Shown: positions 10,914 through 31,262 of the stretch, piece by piece
Position numbering within the stretch: the first letter of the stretch is position 1
Layout of the letters: each line of letters begins with the position of its first letter
DNA from: Nymphaea colorata
Taxonomy: Eukaryota; Streptophyta; Magnoliopsida; Nymphaeales; Nymphaeaceae
Length of the DNA stretch: 64,000 nucleotides
Assembly (NCBI RefSeq): GCF_008831285.2
Contig: NC_045142.1
Location: 11,360,716-11,424,715 of the forward strand
Direction of reading: 5' to 3'
Notes under the pieces: model-generated
Seen by the model: the letters and a program-made list of their open reading frames with translations, nothing else
Told to the model about the DNA's origin: nothing
Database searches by the model: none
Made by a program: the position numbers and the translations under genes

Positions 10914-11219
10914 TCATATAAATAACTCTGTTATTATTCTTCCAATAATTAGGACTTGCTTATACAAGGCTGTTAGGTACTTTATTTCTCTTTTAACTAT
11001 CTGGTTAGAAATATAAAGCTTTTCTGGTTCATGTTCTACTTTCTGTATCTCAGGTTTTCTTTGGTTCATATTTATCAAAATATCATTCAACTGGTTACTT
11101 ATTCTTTTCTGATTTTTCAAAACTATTTTTATATCTTGTAAGAGTTTTTCAAAGTCAGTTTTGTCCATATTTTGTGAAGCGTTTTCCTGCCCGATTAGTG
11201 CAAACATTCTCATTTTCAA
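10914..11219 (-). pseudogene. Pararetroviral N-terminal coiled-coil protein fragment
   Basis: A 101-aa open frame and the first long frame downstream of the primer-binding site, about 460 nt away. It has a heptad-like, Asp/Glu/Lys/Asn-rich helix (FEKLLQDIKIVLKNQKRISN) suggesting a coiled coil of about 40-50 residues. Caulimovirids encode coiled-coil virion-associated proteins or polyprotein N-termini in this position. The downstream continuation is interrupted. Confidence 0.5.
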
Positions 11220-11670
11220 GTATGTGCTTTGTGTCCTATAATCTATCGATATACCAAACTGAAATAACCCTTATTCTCTATATGATTTTTCCAGCTCAAG
11301 AATTGCTTTTGCTGTGTTCCCCTCATGACATGACCATCTCACTTTCCCCGATCGGCCTCTGCCTTTGTGGGTACTCGTCTGGGGTCTTTCCCTCTTGGGT
11401 TACACATTCAAGCGCCTCCTTTGCCAGAGAATCATATAGTCGAATGTAGGTGAACTTCAATTAAGCAAATAACATAAAATAAAACTACTCTACACATGCT
11501 TAGAAATCAAAAAGTTAGCACATGCTCATGAGGAAAACTAACACTTTATTCCATAACTAAAGCAAACATACTTACAGATAGTTCATCAATCCCCGAAGAG
11601 GTTGACGATAGTTTGCTACTATTTACCTCTGGAACAAGCTCCATAAGGCTTTTCCTAACTAGAATACTTG
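11220..11670 (-). other. Putative pararetroviral leader region
   Basis: About 450 nt between the primer-binding site and the first coding fragment, less AT-rich than the coding regions. Caulimovirid leaders usually carry short upstream ORFs and a large stem structure; I did not establish a fold here. Confidence 0.4.
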
Positions 11671-11678
11671 GTTACAAG

Positions 11679-11690
11679 GCTCTGATACCA
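11679..11690 (-). promoter_or_regulatory. tRNA-Met primer-binding site of the pararetrovirus
   Basis: On the minus strand the sequence TGGTATCAGAGC, followed by CTTG, is the 12-nt match to the 3' end of initiator tRNA-Met used by Caulimoviridae to prime minus-strand DNA synthesis. It defines position 1 of the viral genome in the conventional numbering. It lies about 110 nt downstream of a TATA box and upstream of the first coding fragment, as expected. Confidence 0.85.
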
Positions 11691-11797
11691 ATACTAAAGA
11701 GGCAGAAGGCAAGAGGACATAAGGAGTGAGGAGAATGAAGAGAACAAGGAACAAGGATTTGTGTAAGGATCGAATGCCATTCTACTCTCTTTTTATG

Positions 11798-11810
11798 CTA
11801 TTTATAGACA
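11798..11810 (-). promoter_or_regulatory. TATA box of the pararetroviral pregenomic promoter
   Basis: On the minus strand 'gtctataaatag' is a strong plant TATA box. A start site about 30 nt downstream would put the primer-binding site near +80. Caulimovirid 35S-type promoters have this layout. Whether it still works in the host is unknown. Confidence 0.65.
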
Positions 11811-11865
11811 CGGTTGGCGGAGATCTGCGATCGAAAATTGCTGCGGCCGAATCTTGATGGATGCC

Positions 11866-12118
11866 CATTATCTCGAATCTTTTGTTTAGTCTCCATCATC
11901 TTTTATTCTGTCTACCATTGTCTCGAATCTTTTCTTTAGTCTCCATCTTTCGCTTTATTCTATCTGCTATTAGTCTCCATCTTTCACTTTATTCTGTCTA
12001 CCATTAGTCTCCATCTTTCGCTTTATTCTGTCTACCATTGTCTCGAATCTTTTCTTTAGTCTCTATCTTCTTTTTGCTTTTGACTTGAACCTTCTCTTTA
12101 GTCTCTATCTTCTTTAGT
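11866..12118. repeat. Tandem repeats upstream of the pararetroviral TATA box
   Basis: About 250 bp built from variable units (about 34 and 52 bp) sharing 'ttagtctccatctttcgctttattctgtctaccatt' or 'gtctcgaatcttttc' blocks, for example at 11906-11950, 11970-12003, 12004-12037 and 12037-12080. They lie within about 50-310 bp of the TATA box, where enhancer-like arrays occur in pararetroviral promoters. Function is inferred from position only. Confidence 0.75.
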
Positions 12119-12207
12119 TCCAATCAATCACAACTTTTCCATATTAATAGTAGTGATTGAAGTATTGATCGAAACATATTCCTTAGAGACTTACTTCGCA
12201 CAATTCT

Positions 12208-13180
12208 TTACTCTTTGCACATTATATGCATTGGTGTTTTGGGTATTTCTGCATGAACTGGTAATATTCTTTCAGATTTCTGGTTCCCATTAATGGTCCC
12301 TTGATAGCTCTTGTTTGTGGTGATAGCTCTTGTTTGTGGTGATCTATCTGGCATAATTAGAGTTTCTAACCACCTTAGAATTTCTTCTTTGCTTCCTTCT
12401 TTGGTTTTTAAGGATAGAGAATATATTATCTGGCCGTTCCTTGCTTCGTACATCCATACGTTGAGTTCTTCATATTGGTGAAAAAGTTCTTCAAATATGA
12501 CTTGTAAATCAATGGGTCTCTTTTTGGCAAAGAATTCTTTAATCTCTGGTAAAAGTATATCTTCTTGTTGCTGAACTTCTGGCTAGACTAATTCCTTTGT
12601 CAAGTCGATCTTTATGACATATATAGCTAGGATTATTTTATCTTCGAAAACTTCTGCTTGGGCAGCATAGATTCTCACATAGATAAGTGGTGCTTTTGTT
12701 ATCTTCAGATAACGTTTTGCTATTTTGCATAGTTTTGGAATTTCTTCTAGTTCTTTGACATTGTGGGTATATAAAGTATGTAGCAATCCATAACTATGGA
12801 CTATTTTTACTATGTTTGGATCGGTGTTGGGATAGGCTATCATCTTATTTATCCCTGGATATGGAATGGTGATATAACCTTTTTCTAGTACTGTATATTT
12901 TTTCTCTTTGGTTTTTGTTTAAGAAATCACATACTTTCTTCAGGTTTCTAAGATTGTTGTTAACTATTATAGACTGGCTTTCGGTTTTCACCTTTTGGAT
13001 GATTTCTAAATAGGTTTGTGTCTGAGAAGGTGTGAACAAGTTGGTTTTGATTGGTATGAGAGTTTTCTGGAATCACTGGTTCAAATTGATATTTTTGAAT
13101 CTTGGTTTAAAGGATATACTTGGTTCTTCTTGTTTTGTTGTTTCCAAAGTTTTTGGTTCTGGAGTCTTTGGTTTGGTTTC
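12208..13180 (-). pseudogene. Pararetroviral transactivator/inclusion-body-like region, broken
   Basis: Fragments 13039-12845, 12843-12583 and 12453-12208 plus intervening frames lie between the truncated RT of copy 2 and the viral promoter, the genomic place of the transactivator/viroplasmin gene. The first has TYLEIIQKVKTESQ after a Pro/Lys/Thr-rich stretch. The second has GLLHTLYTHNVKELEEIPK, the kind of block conserved in caulimovirid transactivators. The N-terminal part was lost with the deletion that joined it to RT. In a virus this protein promotes reinitiation on polycistronic RNA and builds inclusion bodies. The identification rests mainly on position. Confidence 0.55.
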
Positions 13181-13203
13181 TGGGATTTTTAGTACGGATT
13201 CTG

Positions 13204-14767
13204 TCTAGAAATTCTATTTGCTTCTTACATAGTACTGCTTTGTTTTTGCTTATTGTTATTCCTGCTTTGGTTGCATAATTTATAAATTCTTTCAATAATT
13301 TGTAATGATCTTCTTGAGTATGACTGAATAACAATATATCATTTATATAAATTACACAATTTCTCAGACCTTTAAATTGTTCGTCCATGAAGCTTTGGAA
13401 TCTTCTTGGGGCATATTTGTATCCAAATGGTAAAACATTCCATTCTTAAAATCCATTCGGAACTATGAATATTGTTAATTTTTTACTTTCTTTTTCGAGT
13501 TTTAGATGGTAAAATCCACTTTTGTAATCAAATTTACTTATGTATTGATATCCTGATACTTGTTTTAGTTTTAATATCTTGTTTGGGATAGGGTAGTTAT
13601 AAGTTTTAACTTTGGTATTTAGATTTCTATAATCTATAACCATTCTAGTTTTTTCTCTTTTTTGTTCACTATGTTTGTTTACAATAAATGATGGGCTGTT
13701 GTGTTTTGAGTTTGATTTTTGTATATATCCTCCTCTTATTAGTTCATTCACATGTAGTTCAAATTCCTTAAGATCATCTAGTATATATTTCAAGGGTGGT
13801 TGTGTTATTATGCTATCTTCCTTTATTAGTTCTATTCTTACTACTGTCTTATGTTTATTCCAATGTTGTAGTGGGTTTTCTGAATATAGTTGTTCTAGTC
13901 TATTTTCTATGTTTTCTAACTAGTTTATTTCAAAAACATTTATAGTTATAGTATTTATCCTTTCGCGTGTAAGTTTTTGTGTTATCTTACTATCACCTTT
14001 AATCCATGGTGTTGTTTTTCTTTCATTATTTTTTACTATTAAGGCATTAATCTTTTCTCCACAAGATGTGGTTAGTATTAAGTATTTAACTGTAATGTCT
14101 ATTGGTAAATAGCTATTTAAGAAAGGTCTTCCTAATATTATATCTTTCTTATGTAGTTCAAACGCATATATTTTATTGATCTTAATGGTCTTTTTCTAGA
14201 TTTGGATATTAACGTTTTCTGATTTGTAGCTTATTGTAGCCTTAGCTCCATTGAATCCTCTTACTTCTAATGGATCTTATAATTTTTCCCATGCATTTTC
14301 TGGTAGACAATTTTTCTTGCATAAATTTTCCTGTGTCAATATAGGCTATGTAATATCTATTATGATATCCTCTTGGTATAAGTTTTATTAATATATATAT
14401 AAATTTATCTTTATTAATGTTCATTATCACTCTCACTTGTATCCTTATAGTTATATTGTTCAAATGCTCTATATGAGGTATGTGAAATCCTTTTATCTTT
14501 CTCATTCCAATAGGTCATAAATTTCCATTCTGCCATTGCTCTAGCTCTTAGATAATTAAAAAATGTTTCTTCTATAATCTTTGAATTTTCTTCTTATTTC
14601 CCTTTTTCCTAGATTTCCTATAAATTTAAGAACATATATATATATATATTCGAAACAATTTTCCTATTCTATTTCATACAAAATGTCTAGTTTGTTCTTT
14701 ATATGCTTTTACACTTGTAGTTTGAAATATTCTGTTTATCTGACATTCTGATTCTATGTTTCTAATC
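13204..14767 (-). pseudogene. Pararetroviral protease-RT, copy 2 (truncated and mutated)
   Basis: This segment parallels copy 1 from 7847 down to 6273. The protease motif is damaged: YIDTG is intact, but an 8-bp deletion right after it shifts the frame. RT pieces are at 13793-13446 and 13388-13205. The catalytic box reads YINDILLF, with the first catalytic Asp changed to Asn. At 13204 the RT sequence stops abruptly and is joined to the transactivator-like region; the rest of RT and all of RNase H are missing. Similarity to copy 1 ends at 14766, which I take as the 5' boundary of the insert. Confidence 0.82.
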
Positions 14768-14848
14768 TTGTACTGGCACTCACTCCTCAAGAAGCACCAG
14801 TGGCAGTATATATATTTGGCGCTACACCGTCACAAAGACGAAAATGCA

Positions 14849-14858
14849 ATACGGACCA
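14849..14858. repeat. Left target-site duplication (atacggacca)
   Basis: This 10-bp word recurs exactly at 15529-15538, flanking a 670-bp insert. The length fits Mutator-like elements (9-11 bp). Confidence 0.8.
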
Positions 14859-15528
14859 ATGTTTTAAAACCCAGTGACTCGGGACTGACTCGGCGGTTCT
14901 TGACTCGTGACTCAGTGGGTCAACTCAGTGACTCAAACCGAGTTATGTTAATTTAAAAAAAAACAATAAAGTTTTTTTTTTTTAAGGTGATTGGTTCTTT
15001 CCACTGCCCTAAGAGAGGCCATAGGCCCCCCCCCTTATGCCCTCTCTCTGGGTTACCGAGCTTGCTTTGGGGCCTTTTACGGGCCAAGGACTGAGTGCGT
15101 TTGGAGCGGGCAGAGCATATCCTCCGCGCCAGTGCGCTACAACCCCATTGTCTTTTAAACATAAAAAGATTGTAAAAATGACTTAATTTCACATGTATCA
15201 TTAAAAAAAAAAGTCGAACTAACTTACAGTGAAGTCACAACTAAGTTTATCCTCTATAAATTGTTGCAATTTACTAATTTAGCATTCAAAATAGAATAGA
15301 AATTAAGAAAACTCAATCAATTTCTTTAAAATTAATGTTCGGCTTTAACAAACTGAACTTGTATCTTTAATAAAGTAACAAACAGAAGTTACATCTTAAC
15401 ATGCATCAACTATAAATAGTAATAAAATATTGAAGCATGAAGCAAAACGAGTCACCTTACTTGGATGACTCGTTAGGGGGCAAACCGAGCCAAGTCACCA
15501 GGTTGACTGGGCAACTATTTAAACCCTG
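14859..15528. mobile_element. Non-autonomous Mutator-like element with perfect target-site duplication
   Basis: A 670-bp insert flanked by the perfect 10-bp duplication 'atacggacca'. The ends are imperfect inverted repeats: the left end reads tgttttaaaacccagtgac and the reverse complement of the right end reads agggtttaaatagttgccc followed by agtcaac. Subterminal 'gactc' words ('gactcgggactgactcgg', 'ggatgactcgtt') are enriched at both ends. There is no coding capacity. The perfect duplication suggests a fairly recent insertion into DNA next to the older viral insert. Confidence 0.72.
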
Positions 15529-15538
15529 ATACGGACCA
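15529..15538. repeat. Right target-site duplication (atacggacca)
   Basis: Exact partner of 14849-14858. Confidence 0.8.
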
Positions 15539-15539
15539 T

Positions 15540-16513
15540 AAGTTGCGCCCAGCTGTAACCAGGACTGCTTAGCGTGCGCCTCAAAGAGTCTTTCCACTGA
15601 CCAGCTGATTAGGCTGAAATTGTCGAATTATATAATTAAAATTTTCACAGATAAAGTGAGAATTGTGTAATCAAACATAGAATTTTGAGCTGAAAATATA
15701 GATTCATTCTTGAATCAAAATTCTAAAATTGTGATTATGCCCTACATGGTGGAATTATAATTCTAAAATTTTAGAATTTTTTCTTGTCTCTGTAAGGTAC
15801 GTGTCATAATTTTAATTTGTTTTATCGAACACATCATCTTCAAGTTTAGAATTAAAATTCTATACTATCAAACACAAAAGGAAACTAGCACTGGAATTTT
15901 AGTTTCAATTCCAGTTTAAGGTGGAATTTTGTTTTTAGAATTTCTAAAATCAAAATTCAAAGCTAATTTTATTTCACCCTTACGTGTGTAGTCTATATCT
16001 GAGGTCACGACTTACAGAAGGATGCCACTATATTGAATCTCTCTCTCTCTACGTGAACAGGCTATAGAGAATGGCAGGCGAACTCAACGCTTGATATTTC
16101 AGTGAAGCCTCCGTTCCGGTTATCCTTTACCATCCACGCTACCTGTCGAGTTTCCTCAAGCATGACCTAGCAGCAAATGCTTGTATCACAGTTAAGACCA
16201 TTTTAATATGTTCCCAATTTTTTTGCGTTTGCTGAAATTGCCAATTAATAGTAAACTTAATTGCAAGACATTTACATGGATTGTTAGGCAAACCAATGCG
16301 AATGGAGATGAGAAAGGAACGAGAGCCTTCGTCAACTGGGATGTATCAATTCTTCACATTGCTTAGGAATTAACATTGACATGCATGCCCAAAAAACGAT
16401 CAAATCATGGATGCGACGAGACTACAGTAGTAAATGTTTGAATGTGAAAAGCAAACGATTGGTAATATTTAGGTATGACAAGCAAATCAAATGGTAGGCG
16501 AGTTTATATAAAA
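15540..16513. other. Intergenic, MITE-like AT-rich DNA and 3' flank of the STR6-like gene
   Basis: 15620-15970 is made of alternating 'aattctaaaattttagaattt' palindromic words, resembling the element at 57979-58181 (shared 'gaattttagaatcaaa' type words). 16000-16513 has no coding signal and should hold the 3' UTR of the minus-strand gene ending at 16514; no clear AATAAA was picked out. Confidence 0.45.
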
Positions 16514-25690
<9,177 letters not shown>

Positions 25691-25762
25691 CGTCTCTCTC
25701 TCTCGCTACCCAGTAATCTTTACGAAATACCCCACCGATACGTGCAATTCCATTCCCTCTCC

Positions 25763-25773
25763 ATATTATAATA
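25763..25773 (-). promoter_or_regulatory. TATA-like element upstream of the STR6-like gene
   Basis: The minus strand reads 'tattataatat' about 75-85 bp upstream of the start codon at 25690, followed by a GA-rich leader typical of plant 5' UTRs. It is a candidate only. Confidence 0.3.
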
Positions 25774-25799
25774 TTTCATTACAAATTCAGGGTCTGTTA

Positions 25800-26340
25800 G
25801 GTAAAGAACAACTAGTTTCTACTTGGGTGTCTACATTTAAAGGTGGAAAATGAACGAATGAGAGGGATAGGAGAAGAGGATAAATGAGATCGCGAAAACA
25901 AAGAAAACAATGATTCTCCAATCACTCCGAGATTGGAAGGAAAGGAAAATAGTGATCTGAAAATGATAATTCTATACTTATAATTTTGAAAATGATAATT
26001 TTATGATCAACATCATAACTTCTGCTTCGCCTTTTTTACAGAGGGCGACTTAGGTGTCATGCTTTTTCACATGTGGTGGTAAAAGGCTATAACAAATAAC
26101 TTGCTCTGTTCTCGTCGGATCAAGGGGCTTACGGCAACCCCTCTTTTCTATGTTGTGAGATAGGCCCAATCTCTAACCCACTCTCTCAAATTTTTGCATA
26201 TTAAGGTTATTATTGTAAACAAATCTAAATTTTTTGTTTTTTCTTTATATAGCTAGACAAACATAATATTTGTCCATTTCTTTCTTTTCATTCCTTTCTT
26301 ATACAAACAAGTTTTATAGTGAACTTTTTTTTGTTTGCAC
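25800..26340. other. 5' flank of the STR6-like gene, no feature seen
   Basis: AT-rich DNA with no open frame of note. It separates the STR6-like promoter from the 26.3-29.7 kb duplicated region. Confidence 0.4.
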
Positions 26341-27335
26341 TAATGGTCATTCTACATCCAATGCCAATAGAGTGGCATTGCATACAATGTCTAACATCTT
26401 CCACCCATAAGAATAAATCAAACAACACAATCTGATTTAGATTGAATGTTGCAAGAAAGACAACTTTGCTAATCATGTAATGTGCCTATTGCATGAGCAA
26501 AACACTCACCTTGCGCTTGCAATTCATAGTCACTTTCTACAAATCGCAAACGGCCAATTGACTGAGAGTTGCATTTCACCACTGTGCAATGGCTAACTAT
26601 GTGTGACTTGTAACACTCTACAATCATGCAACATAAGCTATTGCACGAGGTTGTTGTGAGAGATACATGTTTGTGCAAGTTGTGTATTGCACGTATGTTT
26701 AATTCAAATTTTCCCTTATCAACATAAAACTTTTTCTTCAAGACAATAACAACTAGCTTCACATGACTTGCATTTTGCTGTTGTCCCATGGCTAACAATT
26801 TGTGACGTGCGACTCATGGTCCCATGCTAGTTAACTATAGCATTAATCCCTAAAGTAGTTTTTAATCCACCATTTCATAGCCACCAACTGTTTCCATAAA
26901 GGTAAGCCTCGAGTATTTTTGTTGATTCCAAACAATGTCAAGGAAAGTACAAGGGTACCTTTCATCTTAGCTAGCTAAAGGTTAGTCCATGGTAGTAAAA
27001 CAACAATATTGCTTATAGCAAGTTGTTAATGCTGTTGCTCCACCCATCTTCACTCATGACCAATCTATGACTTCTGTCGCATATACAATAACATTGTCAA
27101 GGTATCATAATATTTTATTGATGGAACATCAATGGGAGCATTGAGCATTTTCCCTGTGAAGCAAGATAGTTTAGAAGGAACAAGACCGATACATTTTTCC
27201 TTTCTTATGGAGGTTTCCAAAGCCTTCTAAAGGAGCATGTTTTAGGTAAAAAGAGACCATCATTTACGTGTATAAAGTCCTCTATAGCACAATAGGATAT
27301 TTTTGAAAATTGATAAATGATGATAGTGGTTGATG
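26341..27335. repeat. Diverged direct repeat, copy 1 (about 1 kb)
   Basis: It matches 28820-29690 in the same order: 'caatgtctaacatcttccacccat' (26385; 28842), 'agccaccaact' (26879; 29212), 'ttttgaaaattgataaatgatg' (27301; about 29652). The copies are well diverged with indels of up to about 100 bp. No gene inside. Confidence 0.65.
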
Positions 27336-28819
27336 ATGGAACTCTCTCTCCCTCTCTCTCTATCTCTAATTGAACATAGAGAGAAGAATGAAGTTAATGC
27401 CTTTCTTTGCACTTTTCTCCCTCTTGATCTTGATCGAGGAGTTTTCATAGTCCAACCATGACCTCTTGGAAACCTTCTTTGACCTCTTATAGTTGGAAAT
27501 CCACATGAGAAGTGGCAAATGCATAGGACACAGGGAGGGTCACAGGTTTATAAGAGTTTATTGTAGCACAAAATGATGATGAGTTTTTGAAAATGTTGCC
27601 CTTCTCTAACACTAGATGCACCTACACTATGGTAGGCCAAACATCACAGTCATCCTTTAATGCATTGTGGACCTCTCATTGATCAATTTGTTGCTGGAAT
27701 AAGAAAGGATAATGATGTGTATTTGGTAACATATGCACTATGGTTATTGCAACTACATTGTCCCCTTCTGTTAACATTACTTGTAGTTATAACCCATTCA
27801 TTGCATCAAGAAACCATAAAAACTTACTGAGCACAAATTTGGAATATTTGATCATATAAAATGCACCATCACAATATAACTTTTGGTGTAGTGATTCATA
27901 GATCCAAACTATACAAAAGGCCATTAGTGAATGTTGATCTTCACAGTAGTTTCAAATACAAAAACATCATTGAAGCACTCTTAGGCTATATGTGATCAAG
28001 CATCTGCTCAAAACATGCTTGTTAAATATCAATCGTCCTAGGGTGCATACTCAACTTCTTTTACAAATAGTTTTCTATAACATAAGTTCACCACTTCATT
28101 GGAGTTGGTTCTTTAGGTCAGATAGTTTTGAAAGGTATACTCTCATGCCTATCATTCAACTTGCCAATGTGGTTATATTTCTAGTTTAGAGTAATATAAA
28201 CATTAGATGATATTTTTCCAGTCAACATGGAACGGGCTTGTGTTATCTTCTACTGCAATGGGCACGTGTGAGTGATGCAAGACAAACCAAGAGGTAGTTG
28301 TGTTTGCTTATAACAGTCCAAAGAAAAAATATGCTGTTAAAAAGTCTGTTCACCACCATCCTTCCACCAGATCAACATCTTGAAGTCCCCCTAGTCTTGC
28401 TTTCCTTCAACTATCATGATTATCATTCCTACATTAAACCCATGGTGCAGAGCATAACTGTGTGCATCCTTCTCATCATTAAACTTAAATCCTCCATATG
28501 GCTTTTCCATTTCCTTTGCTCCATGGGCATCAGGTTTGGTTGCTTCTAACCAATGATACCAGGATCTTATGTGCTTTGTTTGTAAGTTCTTACATCTATA
28601 GAAACCTTTTAATACTCTACTTTATATGCATCAGGCCAAGTTACTCTATCTTTAAGTATCAGTGCATTGATGGGACCATTAGCTACTGCATGATATTACA
28701 ATTTACATTTCACTAACATTTTTGACAAATTGATGCATATAGATTTTCTCATCTTGTTCAATGTCAACAGCTTATATAACATATTTAAAGGCTTCTTTTG
28801 AGACAATTCCACATCCCAT
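27336..28819. other. Spacer between the two 1-kb direct repeats
   Basis: 1.5 kb of AT-rich DNA without a recognisable protein. If the repeats are old LTRs this would be the interior, but no gag, RT or integrase motif is visible. Confidence 0.4.
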
Positions 28820-29690
28820 AATAATAAAATAGCATTGGATGCAATGTCTAATATCTTCCACCCATCGGCTTCTTTACCAACAACATTTAAACCACACGAT
28901 AGAGTCGAGCCAGATTGAATGATACAAGAAGCGTAACTTAATTTATGGGTCTTACAAAGATAAACTTAATTAGTTGTTGCATGATATTATTAGTAGAAGT
29001 GCATTTTTGTGACACACATTACATATACATTATTTACCAAACATTAATTCATCATTAGCACCTTTTATGTAAGACGTCAATAGCTAGTTTCTGAGACTTG
29101 CACTTCATTGATCTTCCATGGGTAATTATTTGCAACCTATGATTTGTGATGGCCATGTTAGTTACCTATTGTGGTGACCTCTAATGCAGTTTGTGCAACC
29201 TATCAATTAACAGCCACCAACTATCCTTATAAAAGCTCAGTCACAAGCATTTACATCACTGTTAAAGAATGTTGACAAAAGTACATTTTCCTTTTCATTT
29301 TTTGATGTTCATAGTGCACGGTAGGAAAAAAGGTAAGGTTTCCTACAATGAGTTGTTAATATTGTTGTTCTACCTACTTTCAAGTGAAGTCATACTTCTA
29401 CACAATTGAAATAAACTTCATCAAAATGTCATAAAGTTGTGTTGTAAGAATATGGAGAGAGTAGGAAGCACACGCAAAGATTCATGATATTTGAGAGAAG
29501 TGGCACAAATGGATTTTTCCCTCCCCCATAGTAGTTTCCATAGGCTTCTAATGAAGGAATGTTTTGTCTTACGAGAGACAAAAGTATACATTTTTGCTAA
29601 TGAGAGACCACCATTTGCTTGCATAAAGTCATCCCCATTATGATGGGGTATTTTTGAAAATTGGTAAATGATGATGGATTGTGGGGTCAG
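28820..29690. repeat. Diverged direct repeat, copy 2
   Basis: Partner of 26341-27335; the offset drifts between about 2.33 and 2.46 kb along the alignment. Confidence 0.65.
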
Positions 29691-31048
29691 GTCATTTAAG
29701 GAATTGATCAAAATATTATGAAGATGAAAAAAGGGCATTTGCAAAATTTAACAATACATCCATCCAATTAGTTTAACATTAGAACAAGAATTATAGTTTA
29801 TAGTAATGCATGAAAAGCATGTACTACAATTATTTAAGGGCCCCTCTAATACATTTTACGTATGCATTTGAGAATGCATCTTTCCTAACATAGGTCAAGC
29901 CTCGTTAGAAAAGTGCAAATTAGACTTGCTATTATCAACATGTCATCTGACTTGTGTTAATGGATAGGCTGCCTTTCTAATTGCAACTGCAATTTTCATT
30001 AGGAACACTTTTTCCAATGAAAAGCACTATATTGGAGAAAATATTTTTTCATTTATCAACATATATGATCTTGTGCTAGGAAAAACCTCACTTTTTCATC
30101 CCAGTTTTCTAGACACATTTGGTTCATGAGCTAGAAACCTTGCTTTTTTCCAAATGAAGGTTCTCTGTTCATTAAAACAAGGGTTCTATGTCCATTTGAG
30201 AATGCATCTTTCCTCCACTCTCCCATGAAGCACTTTTCCTTGCACTAAAAAGCCTTGCTACTGCATTGGTCACCCATATATCTCTCTACGTTGTTGGCCA
30301 CTGCCTCTATTTCTTTGCATCATTGCTTGCATCTCCCTGTCTACACTATTGCCTGCCCAAGAAAAAGAAGAGGACTCTACTTTCAACGAACACAGGAAAG
30401 AGAGGACTCATGTAATTGATCACTGACTCTGCACCTTGCCTATTCTTCTACAGTTGATGACATATCTATCTACACTACCAAGAGGAGGAGGAGGAAGAGA
30501 GAAGAGGTGTGCTTCTTCTGTAGCAAAGGTTGAATAGGACAACATATTTTTTTCCTTGTCTCAGCTTGCCCTATTGATGCATCCTCTCATGCTGCTACTT
30601 TTCATCCTTTGATTCAGGTTCAAGCATGCTTATTCCAATTTTTGTGTTGTTGTTTCTTTGGTGAGACCCATAAGCTTCCTTCTTGTCAGTCCTTTGTTCT
30701 CTTCTGCTAAGCTATTTTAGGACTTCATTTTCATTTGGTAATGTTCATGAACAATTTTGGTTTTTTAGCTCTCTTGCTGATTGAGTAATTTCTTTGCCAT
30801 GTCTCAATTTGTGCGTCATAATATTTTCAAGTGAATACAGGAAGTGTTGTTTCTAGTACCTCACTTGATATAATACTTGAATAAGTAATTAACTTCTATT
30901 ATTCAGTTTTTTTGTACTAATTTGTTGCCATCGTGAGAGTTAAAATTGGGTTGAGTTCATAACTTTTGGAAATGAAAAGATTTCCTTACAGTCACACCCA
31001 GTTCTCCAATTGTCAAACCATGACTGTGAACTAACTATGAAGTATGAA
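29691..31048. other. Intergenic, no gene seen
   Basis: AT-rich, with a repeated word 'atttgagaatgcatctttcct' at about 29868 and 30200. Nothing else was recognised. Confidence 0.4.
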
Positions 31049-31069
31049 CACACACACACACACACACAT
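31049..31069. repeat. (CA)n microsatellite
   Basis: About 20 bp of CA immediately before the dispersed element at 31077. Confidence 0.9.
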
Positions 31070-31076
31070 ATAGCAC

Positions 31077-31262
31077 CGGTCTCCATGATCATGGAGCGTA
31101 TGACTGTTTTGTGAGCCATCCGATTTCAAAAAAAATTGAATGCCCACAGTCCAGCTTAAGATAAAAAAAAAACTGCTCAATGTTGTCATGTGGGCAGGTT
31201 CCCTCATTCCTGCCCCCATGCTCAGTCTTTCCACCAAACCCCTCCATCCATTTGGTTCCCGA
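31077..31262 (+). repeat. Dispersed element, copy A (GGTCTCCAT terminus)
   Basis: It starts 'ggtctccatgatcatggag', a small palindrome, and contains 'gcccacagtccag', 'ggttccctcattcct' and 'ctccatccatttggt'. An inverted, diverged copy is at about 33825-34010. Both strands give similar short frames, which I take as repeat homology rather than a gene. Confidence 0.5.

Larger units (their letters stand above)
5540..14767 (-). mobile_element. Endogenous pararetrovirus (Caulimoviridae), decayed, longer than one genome
   Basis: On the minus strand, in order: protease-RT (truncated), transactivator-like region, tandem repeats, TATA box, tRNA-Met primer site, coiled-coil protein, coat-like protein, movement protein, protease, RT and RNase H. 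The protease-RT part occurs twice in the same orientation; matching points lie about 6.92-6.93 kb apart (7831 with 14750; 6273 with 13204). A circular viral genome entering the chromosome as a more-than-unit-length piece explains this. The second copy lacks RNase H and the start of the transactivator region, so the original genome was at least about 7.6 kb. Stops and frameshifts are scattered throughout, so no replicating virus could come from this locus. Base composition is strikingly AT-rich. The coat-before-movement-protein order is like that I recall for cavemoviruses; the genus is not assigned. Confidence 0.88.
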
